Positions 1-8,960 of a stretch of 64,000 bases of DNA are shown in pieces. The stretch is taken from positions 104,015,001 through 104,079,000 of the forward strand of contig NC_134141.1 in the NCBI RefSeq assembly GCF_033958435.1, written 5' to 3'. A program made the position numbers and the translations under genes. This DNA is from Carettochelys insculpta (lineage: Eukaryota; Chordata; Testudines; Carettochelyidae). Under the pieces are notes generated by a model. It did not search any database. It saw only the letters and a program-made list of their open reading frames with translations, and had not been told where the DNA came from. Each line of letters starts with the position of its first letter. The first letter of the stretch is position 1.

Positions 1-125
1 TATGCGAATCATCCAACCAAGTCTCCGTTATTCCAACCACCTCATACTTCTTTGACTGTGCCAGGGCTTCTAATTCTTCCTGTTTGTTCCCTGGACTTCT
101 GGCATTAGTGTACAAGCATCTTAGA
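1..125 (-). pseudogene. LINE ORF2 start: APE endonuclease N-terminus (partial)
   Basis: The minus-strand frame is open for about 40 codons up to the window edge. It contains YTNARS near its start and ITETWLDDS near its end, the conserved opening of apurinic-endonuclease-like domains of CR1/L2 ORF2 proteins. That domain nicks the target DNA for target-primed reverse transcription. The catalytic Glu lies in ITETW. The remainder of the domain is outside the window, so activity cannot be judged. Confidence 0.65.
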
Positions 126-291
126 GAAGTGGCTGACTGGCCCACTTTCTCCTCTTCACCCAGGTAACCCACTTGATTGTTCCCTCCTCCTTCCCCACTT
201 ACCTCAGGGCTTGTGTCACCTTTCCCTGATGAACCTAGTTTAAAGCCCTCCTCACTAGCTTTGCAAGCCTGCCCGCAAAGATGCTTTTTCA

Positions 292-729
292 TTAGGTGGA
301 TCCCATGTCTTCCAGCAATTCCTGTTCATGAAAGCGAATCCCATGGTCAAAGAAAGCAAATCCTTCCCTGCTACACCACCTATGCAACCACACATTTACC
401 TCTGTGATTCGACAGTCCCTACGTGGACCCCTTCCTGCCACAGGGAGGATAGACGAGAACACCACTTGTGCTCCGTATTCCTTCATCTTCCTTTCCAGGG
501 TTATGTATTCTGCCGTGATCTCTTCAAAGTTGCTCTTAGCTGTATGATTGGTTCCTACAAGGAGAAGTAGGAAGGGGTAATAGTCTACAGGTTTAATGAT
601 TTTTGGCAGGGACTCTGTAATATTCCAGATTCTAGCTCCAGGCAAGCAGCAAACTTGCCAGGATTCTAGGTCTGGACAGCAGATGGATAACGCCATCCCT
701 CTTATAAGGGAGTCCCCAACCACCACCAC
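292..729 (-). pseudogene. LINE ORF1 esterase (SGNH-hydrolase-like) domain
   Basis: This 145-codon open frame begins with VVVGDSLIRG, matching the GDS block of SGNH/GDSL esterases. It continues with the Gly-Thr-Asn block (LLVGTNHTAK, near residues 57-66) and ends with FFDHGIRFHEQELLEDMGST, close to where the Asp-x-x-His block should fall. Esterase domains of this kind occur in ORF1 proteins of CR1-like LINEs. The frame lies just upstream of the ORF2 start in the same orientation, as expected. The last catalytic block appears altered: the expected D-G-x-H reads as DMGST and then stops. It is most likely a decayed LINE ORF1, not a host esterase. Confidence 0.7.
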
Positions 730-732
730 CCA

Positions 733-805
733 TCTTTTTTTATTGGGGTGGTGGTCATATCTTAGGGGTGGTGGTCATAATTTCTTTTAGGAGTGGTGGT
801 TATTC
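733..805 (+). repeat. Short imperfect tandem repeat (about 25-bp unit)
   Basis: Three imperfect copies of a unit containing GGGGTGGTGGTCAT follow one another at about 744, 767 and 790. They directly abut the upstream side of the LINE ORF1 frame. No further copies are seen. Confidence 0.6.
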
Positions 806-834
806 CAGCATGGAGGAGTACAGGGATGCCTTGA

Positions 835-983
835 AATAGCGCTTTATTTTGGCATGTGGTGCCATTTAGACAGCATCACATGCTGAAATAGCCTATTTCA
901 AAATCGCCTTGAAATAAACTACACAATTTGCATAGTGCAAATTGTGTAGTTTATTTTGAGGTTAGGTTGTCGTGTAGACACAG
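835..983. mobile_element. Decayed palindromic MITE relic
   Basis: The stretch holds several TATTTC/GAAATA inverted blocks and an inverted repeat around AATTTGCATAGTGCAAATT (about 926-944). It ends in GTGTAGACACAGC, resembling the GTGTAGAC-TAGCC ends of better-preserved MITEs in this window. The left end is not clear, so the extent is approximate. Confidence 0.4.
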
Positions 984-1703
984 CATTGGTGAGCAACATA
1001 CAGTCAGATTTCTTTTTTTTTTGGTGCGGGGGGAGAGAGAGAGTTGTAAACTGGGATGCAGTCCAGAAACAACTGCTTTTGTAACATTTCACCCTGAGAA
1101 AATATCAATGGGAATTAAAACTGGTGCTGTCAGCATTCATCTTTATAGGTGCCTGATCCATTCTTCAGAACCCTCTCAAAGAGTTGTGGCTATACAGGTA
1201 AAAAACAGCTTATAAGAAACTCATGCTATCGGAGGTCCTAGCTGTCCCAGAGAATCAGCCCCCATTCATTTTATCCTCTTCTTCACTACAGAACATTCGT
1301 TAATGAGCCAAAGAGAGATAGCTGCTTACACAGATGGGAAGAATTGCTGTATGAATCTGAATAGCATGTACTTTACTAGAAGTACTGTTTTATTCACACC
1401 CCCTCACAGCAAAGTGAAATAAAATACTATGGAAATAGTTCATACATTACTAGGTAGTTTGCCAAAATATAACTCATATTTCATTATGTATTTTTAGATC
1501 TTGCACTCAGTATATTTTAATACATACAGCACAGTATATTCATATCCTGTTAACTATTGTTTTTCATTCAAGGAGCAATGTTAAACTTAGACGTTATGAT
1601 GTTAGGTGTTCTGTAAGAAGGGATGGAAGGAAAGAGTGAGTGAGAGAGAATTATCCTATCTGTAGGTGATCACAAGAGTTTATGATCTTTTTCAAGAGCA
1701 AAT
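984..1703. other. Non-coding interval, nothing recognised
   Basis: AT-rich single-copy-looking sequence. I see no long open frame, RNA gene or recognisable repeat family. Confidence 0.4.
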
Positions 1704-1890
1704 GGGGGATAGCTCAGTGGGTAAAGCATTGGCTTTGTAAACTGAAGGTTATCAGCTCCATCTCCAAGGGGCAGGTTCGATTAAAAAAAAATGCATCTGA
1801 GATGGTGATAGGTCCTGCTGTGAGTGCGGGAGACTGGATTCAATAACCTCCTGAGGTCCCTTCCAGCTCTATATATGCATATCTCCATGT
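1704..1890 (+). repeat. tRNA-derived SINE, tortoise Pol III (Cry) type
   Basis: The head GGGGGATAGCTCAGTGGG resembles a tRNA 5' half with an A-box. It is followed by GGTTCGATT as a displaced B-box. The body ends with a GATTCAATAACCTCCTGAG block and CCCTTCCAGCTCTAT, the conserved tail of the turtle tRNA-Lys-derived SINE. The region between the boxes is longer than usual and carries an A8-9 run, so the copy is old. This family is the main clue that the genome is a turtle's. Confidence 0.7.
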
Positions 1891-2087
1891 TAAAAAAAAT
1901 CTTTGTTTTATGTTCATACTTGAGAATATGGGGGCAGATTGTGAGCTGATATAAATCAACAAAACGGTATTAAAGTCAGTGAAGTTACACTGTTTTATAC
2001 CAATGGAGGCTCATATCTTTTTATTTATTCCAATGTACAAGCACACTATTCTCAGTTCAGTGAAAACACAAACAGCCCATTTACTGA

Positions 2088-2266
2088 TGGTTTGACCATT
2101 GGCTTGCTAAATCCAGGGCTGTGAGCTCAGTCCTTGAGAGGGCCAGTAGGGATCTGGGCCAAATAGATTGGGGGCGGGGGGGTGCTTGGTCCTGCCAAGA
2201 GGGCAGAGAACTGGACTCAATGACCTCCTGAGGTCCCTTCCAGTTCTATGAGATGTGATCTTTTCC
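2088..2266 (+). repeat. tRNA-derived SINE, second Cry-type copy (5' incomplete)
   Basis: The sequence includes CATTGGCTTGCTAAATCCAG, GTGAGCTCAGTCCTTGAG, GGTCCTGCCAAGAGG and TGACCTCCTGAGGTCCCTTC. All are in the order expected for the turtle tRNA-Lys SINE. The first part of the tRNA-like head is missing or diverged. It lies about 200 bp downstream of the first copy in the same orientation. Confidence 0.7.
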
Positions 2267-4904
2267 CATTTTGCCACACCATTCTGGGCTGTACTCTTTG
2301 GGAGTATACTTGTCCCAATGTGGGGTGCATCGTAGCTTGCTTTCTCCTAGCTCAATTCTTTGACTACTCCTCTCCTGTATCTCCCTTCTGTCCTTCCCCT
2401 TCCCTTCCTCTCCTGATCTAGCTGTTGTGGTTACTAGAAAACTCCTCTGTCCTCTGATAGGTATTTGTATAATTGCCCAGAGGCTACTCAGAGAATACCT
2501 AGTTGCCTAAGCCAGACGATCAGGTTCTAAGTGTGATTACATGTTGTAAATCTGGAACGACTCCATCTACTTCTGAGCAACTTGTCTGAATTTGCACTGG
2601 TGTCACACAGATAAAAAGCCTGGCCAGCGTTTCTCTTTCTTCACACACTGTAGAGTTAATCTCCCACACAGCTCTGGTTGCCAATAATTTCACTAGTTCA
2701 GAAATATTGGAGACAAGCCTTTTTAAGAAAGTGTTACATTCCACATACTTTTGCAGCTTTGGAACTTTAGCTGTCTATCCCTGGAAGCTTGTTTACTACA
2801 GAAACTTCAAATGCCGACCCTAAATCCATTCAACAATTGAAAGTTTTTGCTGCTGTTTCAATAGATTGTTTTAATCAAGTGGAGCAAATTCTAAATGCCC
2901 AAGAAGCTTTAAATCCAGTGCGCTCTTATTTGCATGGGTCTAATTATCACACTAGTCTGATGCAGAGTGCTATAGTACTCACCTTTAGGGACCATTTACA
3001 CTGCCAGAGCAATATAAAGTAGCCTGAGTGTAAATGTGAATCAGGTCCTTTATGTTTATGACTTTCATTTACTGTCTGTTGTTAGCAATCCTCTTCTGTA
3101 GTGAAAAAATTCTCTCTGTTCAGGGATTAGACCAGCACTCATGTCTAGGTATGTGGGGGTTTTGCTACTGAAATTTTGAAAATAAGCGCTCGTATCTGTT
3201 TCCTCCTTTAATCTATAGCTAAGGGTCTGATCTTGCAGTCCTCACTCATGCAAAATTCCCTTTGAAATCAGTGGGAAATTTGCTGTAGTCATGGCTGCAA
3301 ATATCAGGCTATCTGATATTACAGACCATAGTCTGCACTGAAATCAGTGATGGTCCACAGAACGTAAGATCACGTGCCTGTTTCCCCAAAGTCAATGGGA
3401 TCTTAAGTCATCAGAGAATTTACCCCAGATAGTTTCCTTTCCTCTACTCTTTCAGATGAAAAGCATCATTCTTGCATATTACTGGTTTCTTTAAAATACA
3501 GTTCTCTGTTCTTTTTTTTCTTGTGCTGCTGAATCTAGACATTTTGCAATTAATGAGAAATTAATACTGCAATTTGTACTTAAAACAAGTGAGCTCTGTA
3601 GCCGTCTTTTGAGCACAAGTTATGAAATACACTTCTGCAGATAAATTAGCTAGAGCCAGATCAATCAGTGTGTTGATATAATTCTTAGACTTTTGCCTCA
3701 GGGCACATAACTCACATTTTGTATATGTAAAGTACTGGAATTTTCATATGCCAAAGTTTAAACCACAGAATCTTCTAGCAAATTACAATAGAAGCTGGTT
3801 GCAGACATTTAACATGGCCTATTATCTCTGCATGCCCTATTAACTAAAAATTAAACAGGCTGCACTCCACAGTGAGGCAAGTTGAGCAAACAATGGAACC
3901 CTTATATCTGAATAGATTTTGGCCCTATCCAGACCAAATGAGTTTGTGCAGCTGTTGGCTCACAGGAACTTCCATGCATATCCTAAGCTCCACCCATGCA
4001 ATGCTAATTCGAATTCTTGATAGGAAGCACAGAATACTGTGTTGGGAGCTGTATGCCTTCATATACACCCACCACATAACCAATGGGTGGTCTATTGGGT
4101 ATGGCTAGTCGGCATTTGGAAATGACAAATTGAATGGGAACAAAATCTGAGAAATGACGTATCATCAGATAGAGAATAATTTTAAAATCCTCAGCTGCGC
4201 ATGGTAGGATCTCCTTAACTGAAGACTCTTTTAAGTAATTAAAAATGAGTGCAGAAAGGACATAATGTGCTCTAAAGATTATCCCAGCCCGTGAAAAACA
4301 TACAATAAAAAACTTCACTTTCTTAGTACACTAATATTCTTAGAGCAGCTTCCACACAAAAGCTTGGGGATTGGTTGCCCCTGGGAAGGGTGTTGTTTTT
4401 TTAACATCTTCAATCGCTATCTTTTCGCTGTAAATTCAGGCTGCAGCTGAGGAAGAGCTACCACAGATAGTAATGTGTATGGTGGTTCCATTGCTGTGGA
4501 GAAACTGTATGTCTAACTAGAAAGTTTTGCTATTTTAAGTATTCTAGTATAGTGAAATTGGAAAATCCCAACTTGTGTAGGTGAAGTTCTACCAGAATTA
4601 CACGGCCCTGAGGGGTGTGTTTTGATGGCTCCCATTGTGGGACATGGCAAAAAAAAAAAAAGACAGAATGAGCTGAGTCCCATGAGATTTCTGGAGCCCA
4701 GGACTTCCAGAACAGGCTTGAGGTCTGATTGGATTTGGCATGTGATTTGGAGCAATGATAACAGCAACTTTTTCCCATACCACCTGCCTGGTTGTGGTTT
4801 TTCTTCCTCACAATCAAATCTAGGTGTTGGGTTTGTACAACTGGAGGGCTGGAATTCTTCCCTTCATGGAGGTCACTGCTCAGACCTAATAACAACCATT
4901 CCCT
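2267..4904. other. Non-coding interval, nothing recognised
   Basis: About 2.6 kb of AT-rich DNA. All open frames are short, without family motifs or codon-like bias. I could not identify repeats or RNA genes here. Confidence 0.4.
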
Positions 4905-5712
4905 AACACCTTAAAGACTAACATACATATATTATGTAATCAGCTTTGGTGAGTAAGACCCACTTCCTCAGATTTAGAGTAGAGAATGCGAATCCAGGGT
5001 TTATACAGTAGGAAAGAGGGTAAGGAGGGGAAAAGGGGGGTTACCTGGCACAGTAGGACCAGCAGAGGACGCAAATTAAGTAGAATGCGTGCCATTCCTA
5101 CAAATACCAAAGGTGGGGAAATTGCCCTTAAAATGCATAAGGTAATTGAGATCCCCTTTCAGGTCTAATTTAAAAGTGTCAAATTTTAAATAAATTCCGG
5201 TTCAGAGACTTCCCTCTGCAATCTCATGGTGAAATACTTTTATACAAGAATGAAAACAAAAAAGCAGTCCAGTAGCACTTCAAAGACGAACAAAATAATT
5301 TATTAGGTGATGGCCTTTTGTGGGACAGACCCACTTCTTCAGACCTTAGCCATACCAGAACAGACTCAATATTTAAGGCACAGAGAACCAAAAATTGTTA
5401 TCAAGGCAGATAAATCAGAAAAACTGTAATCAAGGTGGGCAAATCAGAAGAGCAGAGGGACAGTAGGGGGTGGGGAAGTCAAGAGTCAGATAAAGCACAG
5501 TATGCAAGAGTCCTTAAAGACTGCCTGCAGAGAGAAAGTGCGGAACTCTCTTTTATATTCAAATTCGTCACATTAGCACGTGGTTTGAACTGGGATGCCA
5601 ATTACCTGGCCCATTATAAGGACTTTTATTGTGTTAGTCTTTCAAGTGCTACTGGACTGCCTTTTTGTTTTGATAGAATATAGACTAACACGGTTATCTC
5701 TCTGTTATTATA
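4905..5712. mobile_element. Penelope-like element fragments
   Basis: The interval combines minus-sense terminal pieces and a plus-sense 3' coding end. At about 4905 and 5270 are pieces of the type CACTTC.AAGAC, each followed by GACCCACTTCxTCAG. At 5550-5620 a plus-strand frame reads LSFIFKFVTLARGLNWDANY. That peptide matches the C-terminal stretch also seen in the Penelope-like insertion at 33335-33490 (ELEFIFKFNT, then NKDKNYLMHY). The right end (about 5635-5712) is complementary to the piece at 5258-5290, giving an inverted-repeat layout. The boundaries are approximate and it may be two insertions. Confidence 0.5.
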
Positions 5713-6284
5713 GAATAATGGCTACTTTTAAATCCTATATTGCTGGGGTGTGCAAAGTTAGGGTAGTCAGGGGGTAGGAAATTTCATAAGTGCAGCATGG
5801 TTGGCTGCTGGGTGTCAGGTGCATCCATCTAATTAAAGTGTTGAAATATGTTACTGTTTTCATGTCCGTGTATTCACATTTATATATCAATCAATAAAGC
5901 TTTTACGTTCTATAAACTTACTTTATTAGACATGTCAAAAGGGGATTTTTTTCATACGAACATAACCAAAATTTCTGTCGGTTTGGATTGCGTTAGATGG
6001 GTTGAGGGCCCTGCTAATTGCAGGGATGAAAAGTGGGGCCTGATGTAAAAAGTTTGCTCCCTCTTGCTTTATTGAATGCCCTAGGAGGTTAAAGTGTTCC
6101 CCTATGGGTTTATACTAATTCCAGTTCCTGAAGTCAGATTTATGTCCAGTCATCCTTTGGTTCAGAGACTGCCTGATTGGTCCAATGTACTTGGCAGAAG
6201 GCCTATGGTGGGAAATATCATGTTAGCGGATGTGCAGGTGTATCAGTCCTGATGATGTGGCTGATGTGGTTAGGTCCTGTGATG

Positions 6285-6497
6285 GTATCACATATAGATA
6301 TGTGGACAGTGCTGACAATGGGGTTTGTTGCAGGGATAGGTTCCCGGGTTAGTGTTTCTGTAGTGCGATGTGTGGCTGCTGGTGAGAATTTTCTTGAGGT
6401 TGGGTGTCTGTCTGCAGGAGACGACAGCCCTGTCACTCATGGCTTGTGAGAGTAAGGGATCATGTTCTAGTATAGGTTGTAGATTGTCAATGATGCA
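6285..6497 (-). pseudogene. Penelope-like element, linker and Cys-cluster region
   Basis: The minus-strand frame from 6497 reads IIDNLQPILEHDPLLSQAMS, then RQTPNLKKILTSS and NTNPGTYPCNKPHCQHCPH, before a stop near 6287. The same arrangement recurs in the element at 32729-33695: LQPILHHAATLR, then NPGPFPCNKLHCQL. In vertebrate Penelope-like elements this region joins the reverse transcriptase to the GIY-YIG nuclease. The GIY-YIG core itself is too decayed to point to catalytic residues. Confidence 0.6.
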
Positions 6498-6524
6498 CTA
6501 AAAGGGTTTAAGCTGAGCACTGTA

Positions 6525-7353
6525 GGCTGTGGCTACACCACAGAAGCTATGTCTACACTTGTCCCAGAGCTCCAAAAGGGGCATGATAATAAACCTAAAT
6601 GAAAGATGCCAATAAGACACTGCCATGAATATGCAATGTCTCATTAGCATAATGGCGGCCGCAGGACTTCGAAGGTGCCACTTTCGATTGTGCACAGCTT
6701 GTCTGCACGGTGTCCTTTTCCAAAGGACCCTGCACATTTTGAAATCACATTATTCCTATAACCAAATAGGAATAAGGGGACTTCAAAGGGTGTGGGGTCC
6801 TTTGGAAAAGGACCTCATGTAGACAAGCCACGCGCAATCGAAAGCGGCACTTTTGAAGTGCTATGGCCATCATTATGCTAATGAGGCACTGACTAATCAT
6901 GGCAGTGCCTCATTAGCATCTTTCAATTAGGTTCATTATAATGCCCCTTTCAAAGTTCTGGGGCTAGTGTAGACATAGCCAGAGTTATTTCAAAATAAGA
7001 TATTTCGAAACAGCTATTTTGAAATATCTTATTTCAAAATAACACAACTGTACACAAAATGCATTTTGAAATACCACCCAGCTGTTCTGAAATACCATTT
7101 CTGGACACACAGCACTATTTCGAAATAGTGTCATGGGCACCCTTGCGGCTTATTTTGAAATAGCACTATTCCGTCTCTTAATAGCACCTATTTTGAAATA
7201 TCCATTTCGAAATAGGTGTTTTTTATCCCGCATTGAAGGTGACCAATTTCTAAACAACACACCCGCTATTTGGAATTTGTTTCAAAATAGCATGTGTGTA
7301 GTGCAGATGCTCACATATTTATTTTGAAATAACTGTGTAGTGTAGACATAGCC
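6525..7353. mobile_element. Outer MITE with GGCT..GTCTACAC-type ends, itself interrupted
   Basis: The left end GGCTGTGGCTACACCAC and the right end GTGTAGTGTAGACATAGCC are inverted relatives. Inside them lie AGTTATTTCAAAATA and its complement TATTTTGAAATAACT. The element is flanked by TA on both sides and sits inside the Penelope-like element. Its left arm is broken at 6545-6980 by a second MITE. Removing the inner insertion joins the left terminal block to its matching subterminal block. The TTTCGAA/TTTTGAAA blocks make the interior strongly palindromic. Confidence 0.65.
6545..6980. mobile_element. Inner palindromic MITE (old copy), 3-bp duplication AGA
   Basis: It starts AGCTATGTCTACACTTG and ends CTAGTGTAGACATAGCC. 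It has a central inverted pair around CCAAATAGGAATAAGGGG and internal blocks CTCATTAGCATAATGGCGGC and ATCATTATGCTAATGAGGCA. It is flanked by AGA at 6542-6544 and 6981-6983. The layout matches the better-preserved copies at 21615-22050 and 62017-62452, so this is a more diverged member or relative of that family. Confidence 0.75.
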
Positions 7354-7552
7354 TAGGTGTTCTGTTATTTTTCTTGTTGGGCCTATCATGAAGTGGGGGA
7401 CTTCTGGGTACTCATCTGGCTCTAACTATTTCTTTACTGCCTCCAGTGGGTAATTAAGTTTTACAGAAGTAAAACTTGTAGGTCTTTTGTCTCTGTCAGT
7501 GGAACTGGAACAGATACAGTTATATCGCTAGGGCTTGGCTGTAGAAAATGGG

Positions 7553-7768
7553 TCATGTGATGTATCTTGGCTGGAAGCTGGAGGGATGCAGGTAAGAATA
7601 GCGGGGGTTTCTAGTACAGGGTAGTATTAAGGTGACCTTCATTGTTCTCTTGTGTGGAATGGTGAAGGCTGCAGTTGATTGTGAGGTAGAAATTGTTGAA
7701 ATCCCGTGGAAGTCTTCAAGGGTCCCCTTACCATGGGTCCATATGATGATGTCATCAATGTAGCACAA
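7553..7768 (-). pseudogene. Penelope-like reverse transcriptase fragment (YIDD box)
   Basis: The minus-strand frame starts CYIDDIIIWTHGKGTLEDFH. YIDD is the metal-binding catalytic box of reverse transcriptases. The following WTHG..TLEDFH is typical of Neptune/Penelope-type elements of vertebrates. Sequence past about 50 codons shifts frame relative to that family. Neighbouring RT blocks upstream of the YIDD box are not open, so this is a relic. Confidence 0.65.
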
Positions 7769-7795
7769 GTAAAGGGGTGATAGATGACAGAAACT

Positions 7796-8189
7796 AAGGA
7801 AACGCAGACCTATATCAGAGTCATTTAATTGCAGAAACTTGCTGATTTAGGCTCCAGCTTGGAAAACTATCACATCTTGTTAAGACAAGCAACAGTGTGG
7901 CTGTTTGCTGTGACCTCAAAGCTCCCACCTTTGCTACAGTTAAACAAGAACTGGAATACCCTCACCCCGCCTTTCAGGCATTGTGGAGCGAATTACTATA
8001 GCTTATAGATTCTGTGGCTCCAGAACTCTCGGTCCTCTCTCCCCGCTGCCTGCAGTAACAGCGCTGAGGTAAGCTTGAGCAAATGTGCCTAGAAAGTTCT
8101 GCTTCCATCTATTCTTCCATGTAAAGGCAATCTTGCGGCATAACATTGTCTTAAGAAAAATCAGAGGCAAAACATTGATATGAGGGATT
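7796..8189. other. Non-coding interval, nothing recognised
   Basis: No open frame or repeat family recognised. Confidence 0.35.
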
Positions 8190-8960
8190 GGCTGAAGAGA
8201 GTAGTTCTGACTGTGTTTCAGCTAATTGACAATGATAAATTTAAATCATATGTAAAACTTCAGCAACAATTTGGCTCGCCCCTCTCCACAGCGTGGAAGT
8301 CTCTCCACTTAAAGCATTTATTTATGAATGTATTTGGACTGGATGCATTGGGAGTGCCAGAAAATTCATTATTTTGAAGGAAACATCCTGGATTCACTCC
8401 GGCAGTGGTATCCTTTTATGATTTTCTGGTCCAAGAAACGTGCCAACAATCAACAATTAAAAAGCTGCTTTCAACAAAGATTTGGATGCATAGCTTCTTC
8501 CAACAGTGGAATATAACTAAAGCTAATGTTCAAATAGCAATTACAAACTTAGTTACCAGAAAAATATTTTTTTCAAACATACCAGTCCCCACATAGACTC
8601 ATGATAATGGGCTCCATAAATACTGACCACTCTGGGAAATGTGAGTCTTTTGTTGCTACATTAGCCTGTATGTTTTTTTAGAATGTCCCATATATTAAAT
8701 TTCCAGTACGAGATGGGTCAAAAAGCCAATTTGATATTGGAAGCTAAATTGGAGACCAACTCCTCAAATTCCATTCTTGGATATACCCCTGAGTCCCAGA
8801 AATTACCTGGTAACAAGACAGCATGGTTCCAACATGCAGCTAAAAAATTAATCCTGAAAAAATAGAAAAGACCTCGCAGCCAATGAACAAGTAGCATGTC
8901 AGAAAAAGAGAATGCCTGGCAAATTCCAAGCAATTTGGGCTGACCTTTTAGAAATCTATG
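8190..8960 (+). pseudogene. LINE ORF2 C-terminal relic, L1/Tx1-like
   Basis: Three plus-strand frames in succession keep features of the C-terminal part of L1/Tx1-type ORF2 proteins. The first reads DNDKFKSYVKLQQQFGSPL then LKHLFMNVFG, like the 'F..f..L...fg.p...f...lql.h.l' block. After it comes a stretch including FLECPIY and ILGYTPES. It ends with WFQHAAKKLILKK, like the 'a.k.i...W' ending. Frame changes and stops separate the pieces. The family call is from pattern memory; it could be another L1-like clade. Confidence 0.5.

Larger units (their letters stand above)
1..760 (-). mobile_element. CR1-type LINE fragment, minus strand, cut by window start
   Basis: Read on the minus strand, this segment holds the end of an esterase-like ORF1 followed by the beginning of the endonuclease ORF2. 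From about 125 down to 1 the frame is open and includes YTNARSPGNK and GITETWLDDS. The latter is the usual start of an APE-type endonuclease in CR1/L2 LINEs (the 'theory-making' ITETWL motif). The element runs off the window at position 1, so its reverse transcriptase is not seen. Assignment to CR1 rather than another LINE with an esterase ORF1 comes from family knowledge and is not certain. Confidence 0.75.
5925..7795 (-). mobile_element. Penelope-like retroelement (RT plus endonuclease region), split by MITEs
   Basis: Read on the minus strand from 7795 to 5925, this is a decayed Penelope-like element. A reverse transcriptase fragment with the catalytic YIDDI motif lies at 7553-7768. The linker/GIY-YIG-side region, with a Cys cluster CNKPHCQHC, lies at 6285-6497. 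Both are in the order expected for this class. The element is interrupted between 6525 and 7353 by a MITE. The Penelope-like sequence continues on both sides of it, from ACACCTA to CAGTGCTCAG on the minus strand. Stops and frame changes show it is inactive. Confidence 0.7.

Noticed and set aside
1704..1790. Possible tRNA gene
   Set aside because: The A-box and B-box spacing is wrong for a functional tRNA and the tail is that of a SINE.
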